DNA of 64,000 bases, taken from positions 33,566,214 to 33,630,213 of the forward strand of contig NC_083592.1 in the NCBI RefSeq assembly GCF_027579695.1, read 5' to 3'. The translations under genes and the position numbers were made by a program. The notes under the pieces were generated by a model. The model was given only the letters and a program-made list of their open reading frames with translations. It searched no databases and was not told the origin of the DNA. Of this stretch, positions 58,525-64,000 are shown piece after piece. The stretch is from Neoarius graeffei (lineage: Eukaryota; Chordata; Actinopteri; Siluriformes; Ariidae). Position 1 is the first letter of the stretch, and every line of letters begins with the position of its first letter.

Positions 58525-58870
58525 CTTTGAGTGGTATATCATATATATTCCATTCAGCTACTCGTCTTCGACTCGTTCAGTATCATGGTAGCTGAATGGA
58601 ACATATCTGATATACCATGAAAAAAAACCCAGCCATTATTGTTATCATACATGCACATTCCTTTCGGGTGTTCACTGCATCTCTCTTTTTTCAAAATTCT
58701 CCCAAAATCTTCAGTATTTAATGAAGCAGACCTGGTGGCCATGTTTGTTTACAAATTGTCCCAGTTGCTCGCTAGCGCGGAAGTTTTACGTCTCCGACGT
58801 GTGACGTCACGTTGTCTTTATATCGTAAACCATATTCAATGCTCATTCTCCATTGGTTAGAGTGATGTAA
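58525..58870 (-). mobile_element. Transposon remnant with Crypton-like first exon
   Basis: A palindrome (GGTATATCATATATATTCCATTCAGCTAC, about 58530-58615, paired with its inverse) is followed on the minus strand by MATRSASLNTEDFGRILKKE (58742 downward). This resembles the N-terminus of tyrosine-recombinase (Crypton-type) transposons in fish (ATRxxxLxxEDxxxIL). The rest is missing. The family call is tentative. Confidence 0.4.
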
Positions 58871-60653
58871 TACACGTAGGATAAGCGATACGCTAACAAT
58901 ATTGCATGCTATCAAAGCAAATGAATGAAAGCCGCGAGAAGGGAATAGAACACATTTTTATTCCATCAAAAAAGTGTCCTGCATGTATAATAATACAGTA
59001 TAACATCACAATTGTGAGTATGATATTTGTTTTTGTACAACAGTTCTGTAAACAAGAAATGAATACTGACTAACTGACATTTCAAACACTACATGGTCAA
59101 GGTTTTGTTTATTTTTGTTTTCATATTTTAAATTCCAGTATATTCATGAAAAATTTACCATTTATTCCCTGTACGCTGATGTCACTAGTACTACTGGAGT
59201 AACCGTTTTGAACTAGGACGTGGAATTTTATGTAGTAAACACAAGCAAGTGCAGTGATCCACCCAAATGCATTTACACTAAATATCGGCACCCTTGGAAT
59301 GTCGGTTGCTGATCACATCAGTGGACCGGAACTGACTGTTGTCATTATGCGTACAGTATATGGAAAAGTGTGTGTGTGTGTGTATGTATAATAGTTTTTG
59401 TGGCATGCACACTTGATGTAGCTCCAAGATCGCACTACAGTGACTTCATCTATGCAGAAACATCTGAAAACCCGAGGGGTTGGTGACACAATACACACTA
59501 CAGTAGCAACGAAAGAATGAAGTTCAATCTTTCTCAAGTCCGAATGAACATCTGCTTCACTTCATAACTGAAAATGGATGAAAAAAAATTTCCATTTGTG
59601 AGAGATTTTCAACATGAGCCTCATGACACCCACCAAACTTTTGTTGAAGGTTGTTTTCGCCTTCGTTTGTTTTTGTTCATTTGTTCCCAACGTAACTCAA
59701 AAAGTAGCGAACAGATTTTTGAGGAAATCTGAGCCATGGAACAATTAATGAGATTTTGATGAAAATCCTGATATATACTGCATGTACGTAAACACAGGAA
59801 ACATCTGGATACTCTAATATGTGGCTTGGCGGAGGTATTCACTTAACCGAGTACCCTTCTAGTTTTCATCTTTAATCCAGCTCGGTTGAGTATCTTCCAA
59901 TTACACAGATCCTGAACATCTGCAGGACCGCAGACTACACCAGATGTTCTCCATCAAAGATGGACAGATAATCCAGAAAGTATTGCGAAAGTGTTATGGT
60001 TCTATGATGAGATTTGAAAATGTACAGAACATTTCTTTGGATTTAAGTGTGACGTGACAGATGTTTAAAAAAAAATTAAACCGGATGTAGCTGAATATTA
60101 ATGAATGTATTTCTGTTCAGCGAGCTGTAACTGAGAGCATACTGGATATCGTAATTTCAGTGATAACGTGTGAGGAAATTAAAGCTTGTTGGGTTGAAAA
60201 GGTGAACAGAGTAGCAGATTACAAGAAGTTATCACTTGACGTGACAGGGTGACAATCTTTCATCGCTATTTTCCGAACCTCAGTTAATGACGAAGCTCCT
60301 TGTAAATAGTAAACATTAGCTGGAACAGAGACAGGGTAAAGTCATTGAGTGAGTAAGGTGTGGTGTGCAGATCGTTGTATTAATTTTGTGTGCCAAAGCA
60401 AACTTTTGCATGTGATTGTTTGTTTGTTTGTTTGTTTGTTTGTTTATTAAGCACAGAGACTAACAGGAAAGTTCAAGTGAATCTTGCGTCAGAAATTTTG
60501 GTCATGAATACGAATGTTATAATATTTGTGTTCTTGAATTAATTGATTGATTAATGCTGAGTTGGACCTTTTCTTTTATGAGCACAAACATTTTTTGGTA
60601 ACACTTTTTCTAACACCTGTAATGATCTGTACCTACATTCATAACATTATATA
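58871..60653. other. Intergenic DNA, no gene seen
   Basis: Contains a (GT)n run (59371-59383), a (TTTG)n run (60416-60445) and, near 59640-59860, old repeat-like sequence (CGGAGGTATTCACTTAACC). No coding evidence. Confidence 0.35.
60416..60445. repeat. (TTTG)n microsatellite
   Basis: About seven TTTG units. Confidence 0.95.
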
Positions 60654-62260
60654 CAGTGGTGCTTGAAAGTTTGTGAACCCTTTCAAATTTTCTACATTTC
60701 TGCATAAATATGGCCTAAAACATCATCAGATTTTCACACAAGTCCTAAAAGTAGATAAAGAGAACCCAGTTAAACAAACGAGACAAAAATATTATACTTG
60801 GTCATTTATTTATTGAGGAAAATGATCCAATATTACATATCTGTAACTGGCAAAACTATGTGAACCTTTGCTTTCAGTATCTGGTGTGACCCCCTTGTGC
60901 AGCAATAACTGCAACTAAACGTCTCTGGTAACTGTTGATCAGTCCTGCACACCGGCTTGGAGGAATTTTAGCCCATTCCTCCGTACAGAACAGCTTCAAC
61001 TCTGGGATGTTGGTGGGTTTCCTCACATGAACTGCTCGCTTCAGGTCCTTCCACAACATTTCGATTGGATTAAGGTCAGGACTTTGACTTGGCCATTCCA
61101 AAACACTAACTTTATTCTTCTTTAACCATTCTTTGGTAGAACGACTTGTGTGCTTAGGGTCGTTGTCTTGCTGCATGACCCACCTTCTCTTGAGATTCAG
61201 TTCATGGACAGATGTCCTGACATTTTCCTTTAGAATTCGCTGGTATAATTCAGAATTCATTGTTCCATCAATGATGGCAAGCTGTCCTGGCCCAGATGCA
61301 GCAAAACAGGCCCAAACCATGATACTACCACCACCATGTTTCACAGATGGGATAAGGTTATTATGCCAGAATGCAGCGTTTTCCTTTCTCCAAACATAAC
61401 GCTTCTCATTGAAACCAAAAAGTTCTATTTTGGTCTCATCCATCCACAAAACATTTTTCCAATAGCCTTCTGGTTTGTCTACGTGATCTTTAGCAAACTG
61501 CAGACAAGCAGCAATGTTCTTTTTGGAGAGCAGTAGCTTTCTCCTTGCAACCCTGCCAGGCACACCATTGTTGTTCAGTGTTCTCCTGATGGTGGACTCA
61601 TGAACATTAACATTAGCCAATGTGAGAGAGGCCTTCAGTTGCTTAGAAGTTACCTTGGGGTCCTTTGTGACCTCGCCAACTATTACACGCCTTGCTCTTG
61701 GAGTGATCTTTGTTGGTCGACCACTCCTGGGGAGGGTAACAATGGTCTTGAATTTCCTCCATTTGTACACAATCTGTCTGACTGTGGATTGGTGGAGTCC
61801 AAACTCTTTAGAGATGGTTTTGTAACCTTTTCCAGCCTGATGAGCATCAACAACGCTTTTTCTGAGGTCCTCAGAAATCTCCTTTGTTCGTGCCATGATC
61901 CACTTCCACAAATGTGTTGTGAAGATCAGACTTTGATAGATCCCTGTTCTTTAAATAAAACAGGGTGCCCACTCACACCTGATTGTCATCCCATTGATTG
62001 AAAACACCTGACTCTAATTTCACCTTCAAATTAACTGCTAATCCTAGAGGCTTGCATACTTTTGCCACTCACAGATATGTAATATTGGATCATTTTCCTC
62101 AATAAATAAATGACCAAGTATAATATTTTTGTCTCATTTGTTTAACTGGGTTCTCTTTATCTACTTTTAGGACTTGTGTGAAAATCTGATGATGTTTTAG
62201 GTCATATTTATGCAGAAATATAGAAAATTCTAAAGGGTTCACAAACTTTCAAGCACCATT
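60654..62260 (-). mobile_element. Tc1-like transposon copy 2, nearly complete
   Basis: The left terminus is CAGTGGTGCTTGAAAGTTTG next to TA (60652-60653). The right TIR is complete except for the last bases: CAAGCACCA is followed by TTATG instead of CTGTA, so the outermost CTG and target TA are altered. Same subfamily as copy 1 (30434-36460). Carries an uninterrupted transposase ORF. Confidence 0.93.
60874..61896 (-). CDS. Tc1-family transposase, intact DD34E
   Basis: 340 codons from MARTKEISEDLRKS at 61896 (an in-frame ATG 15 nt upstream is less likely because MARTKE is the family start). An N-terminal paired HTH domain (about 1-110) has GYKTISKEFGLHQSTVRQIV and the AT-hook-like/nuclear signal segment TLPRSGRPTKITPRARR. 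The catalytic core has D153 (WMDETKIELFG; usually WTDET), D244 (QDNDPKHTS) and E279 (SPDLNPIEMLW). A Gly-rich box HGGGSIMVW is present. A 6-bp duplication gives NVNV at 96-99 where copy 1 has NV. It would cut and paste Tc1 DNA at TA. Full length and apparently functional by sequence. Confidence 0.9.
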   Translation of the reverse strand: MARTKEISEDLRKSVVDAHQAGKGYKTISKEFGLHQSTVRQIVYKWRKFKTIVTLPRSGRPTKITPRARRVIVGEVTKDPKVTSKQLKASLTLANVNVHESTIRRTLNNNGVPGRVARRKLLLSKKNIAACLQFAKDHVDKPEGYWKNVLWMDETKIELFGFNEKRYVWRKENAAFWHNNLIPSVKHGGGSIMVWACFAASGPGQLAIIDGTMNSELYQRILKENVRTSVHELNLKRRWVMQQDNDPKHTSRSTKEWLKKNKVSVLEWPSQSPDLNPIEMLWKDLKRAVHVRKPTNIPELKLFCTEEWAKIPPSRCAGLINSYQRRLVAVIAAQGGHTRY

Positions 62261-62345
62261 ATGTGTCACACCATGGGATTTTTGGACCAGATGCTCTGTT
62301 TACAGGATGCATAGAAACAGCATTGAAAAGCGTGCGATTATTTTA

Positions 62346-63275
62346 TTACCTCACCTGCGACGGAGTAAGCGGGATGAGGTATTCTAATCAGTGCGGTTTG
62401 TTTGTGTGTCTATCTGTTAACAATCTAGCATCTAGATGGTTGCACCGATTGACTTCAAATTTTTAGGGTAGGTGGGCGATGGTTCATAGATTACCTGATT
62501 AAATTTTGGGGGTAACTGGGTCAAGGTCACTGGAAAGGTCAAAATGTTTTTTGGTTTTTTTTGCGATAACTTTCTTCAAATTAATCATTTTGACTTCAAA
62601 CCCAAATGTGCATCTTTCAATTCTGCTTCCAACCATATGCTGTATGATGGGGTAGCTTGGACAGTCTCCATAGCGGTGGGGGTTAAATGTCCGAGGGGGT
62701 CAAGGTCATCAGTCAAAATAACATTTTCCATTATAACTCAAAAACGGTTGCTGATAGACAGATGTTTACTATTATGAGCATATAGGAACTCCCATATGGC
62801 CTTTCATTTGGCACCATGATCTTTGACCTTGAGTGACCTTGAAAGGTCAAACTCAAGGTCACAGATTTTCAGAGGGCTATAACTTGAAAACAGTTGATGG
62901 TAGACAGATATTTACCCTCATCAACTTATAGGAAGTGCCATATGGGCTTTCATTTGTCACCATGATGTTTGACCTTGAGTGACCCTGAAAGGTCAGACTC
63001 AAGGTCATGGGTTTTCAAAGGGCTATAACTTTAAAACGGTTAATGATAGCCAGATGTTTACCATTATTAACATATAAGAAGTCCCATATGGACTTTCAGT
63101 TCCTGCCATGACCTTTGACCTTGAGTGACTTTGAAATGTCAAACTCAAGGTCATGGATTTTCATCGGCCTATAACCTGACAGCTGATAATTGAGAAATAT
63201 TACCATTATCAACATATAGGTATAAAATAAGTGCTGCCAGGCAAGGTTTGTTTTGCCTGGCAACACTTGTTTTGC
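62346..63275 (+). repeat. Interspersed repeat with internal tandem units rich in TCAAGGTCA motifs
   Basis: Starts CCTCACCTGCGACGGAGTAA..GATGAGG (same stem as 6848) and ends GGTTTGTTTTGCCTGGCAACAC (as near 8370-8410). Between 62780 and 63180 are about three imperfect units of 145-150 bp, each with CTTTGACCTTGAGTGAC, AACTCAAGGTCA and GGGCTATAACTT. Function unknown. Confidence 0.65.
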
Positions 63276-63413
63276 ACCGTTTTTGCTGGCTGATCCAGTA
63301 ACTATCAACAGATAATCATCTCAATTGCACCCCTTTGGGATACATTTCCCACTTTTAACATCATCCATGACTGTGTTCTAGATGACTTGAGACAGGGACT
63401 TGTTTTAAATGAC

Positions 63414-63762
63414 TTAAAGTTAAGTTAAAGTCCTTCCCACGCCTTACAGTACCTGGTATTCCTAGGCAGTCTCCCACTCAAGTACTAACCAGGCCCAACT
63501 CTGTATGTGGCGCATCGGGCGGCGCCGATCTCCGTTTCCATAGCCCTTGGCCTCTCGCCTATTACATAGCTAGGGTTACAGTGGGGGGCTAGTCCTCTGG
63601 TAACCACGAGAGTTTAACTCCCCATGCGCATCTGTATTGCAGCGTGCCTTGCCAGATGGCAGTAGGTACCATTTTTATGATGGTCTTTGGTATGACCCGA
63701 CCGTGACTAGAACTCCCGATCGAGAGGCGGACACGCTACCACTAGGCCACTAGTCGGTCTGA
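63414..63762 (-). mobile_element. tRNA-derived SINE, second family (copy H2, with 5S rRNA-like segment)
   Basis: Minus orientation. The head is at the right (GTGGCCTAGTGGTAGCGTGT), then the same body as 43217-43481. The 5S-like block is at 63442-63503 and the tail at 63414-63438. Perfect 14-bp TSD TGTTTTAAATGACT (63400-63413, 63763-63776). Confidence 0.92.
63442..63503 (-). repeat. 5S rRNA-like segment inside the SINE
   Basis: Minus strand: GTTGGGCCTGGTTAGTACTT, then GAGTGGGAGACTGCCTAGGA, then ATACCAGGTACTGTAAGGC. This corresponds to the 3' half of vertebrate 5S rRNA (box C region to the end), with a handful of differences. Not a 5S gene: the 5' half is missing. Confidence 0.85.
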
Positions 63763-63776
63763 TGTTTTAAATGACT

Positions 63777-64000
63777 ACCGTGTAGTTACTGTCCAGAACT
63801 GGAAATGAGTCAACACTCGACAGGGTCCATTCGTTGTACATGTACTGACTGATTCAGAGTCCTGGTCTCCATGTTTTCAACACTGCATGTTCAGAATTGA
63901 GAAAGAATAAAACCACATTTTATGACTGACTATCTTGTATCAACAACAGTTCTAGCTTTGTTGGTAACATTTTGTACAGGTTAAAGCTAGACAGCCTTTC
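63777..64000. other. No feature seen
   Basis: The window ends in sequence without recognised features. Confidence 0.3.

Noticed and set aside
62780-63180. CRISPR-like array in the tandem repeat near the right end
   Set aside because: Units are about 145-150 bp, imperfect and without short direct repeats and unique spacers; the genome is eukaryotic.
63442-63503. 5S rRNA gene
   Set aside because: Only the 3' half is present and it lies inside a SINE with perfect TSDs.
53541-64000. CETN3, expected next to MBLAC2 from mammalian synteny
   Set aside because: No EF-hand exon or centrin N-terminus could be found on the plus strand, so it probably lies beyond the window.

Overview
This is a teleost fish nuclear genome window, probably from an ostariophysan. 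A catfish is my guess from the repeat families, but nothing in the sequence proves it. Three conserved vertebrate genes can be read exon by exon: LYSMD3 (+, 13467-18003, 2 coding exons, 309 aa), POLR3G (-, 19185-36790, 7 coding exons, 216 aa) and MBLAC2 (+, 37030-53540, 2 coding exons, 276 aa). From what I know of human chromosome 5q14.3, the order and orientation match: LYSMD3 and POLR3G are tail to tail, and POLR3G and MBLAC2 are head to head. Their expected neighbours, ADGRV1 on the left and CETN3 on the right, were not recognised. The three genes do not form one pathway. LYSMD3 is a LysM single-pass membrane protein, POLR3G is an RNA polymerase III subunit, and MBLAC2 is a metallo-beta-lactamase-fold thioesterase.

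Most of the rest is mobile DNA, and many elements have both ends and both target-site duplications (TSDs) visible. Region by region: 1-12.1 kb is repeats (a Penelope-like fragment, an L2-type LINE, foldback DNA elements, and a 3-kb element with 6-bp TSDs). 12.1-19.2 kb is LYSMD3, with a Tc1-type MITE just before its first coding exon. 19.2-36.8 kb is POLR3G. Its 6.6-kb last intron holds a RecQ-fragment element, a hAT, two large foldbacks and a Harbinger-like element. Its 8.6-kb first intron holds a nest of transposons seven insertions deep. 37.0-53.5 kb is MBLAC2, whose 15.7-kb intron is filled with SINEs, 3-bp-TSD MITEs and a Kolobok-like element. 53.5-64 kb is downstream sequence with a Crypton-like exon, a second full-length Tc1 copy, a nuclear-receptor-motif repeat and a SINE containing 5S rRNA-like sequence.

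The points most worth following are: (i) a two-copy element with perfect 9-bp TSDs that carries the N-terminal piece of a RecQ-type helicase; (ii) a 6-bp-TSD family, one copy of which splits a hAT transposase reading frame; (iii) the deep nest; (iv) a 905-bp two-SINE unit that shares one TSD; (v) a tRNA-type SINE that contains or lacks a 5S rRNA segment; (vi) one Tc1 copy with an intact DDE triad and one with E changed to K; and (vii) repeated THAP-domain and Harbinger-type first exons left inside non-autonomous elements. All calls come from reading the sequence. No alignment or database search was run.
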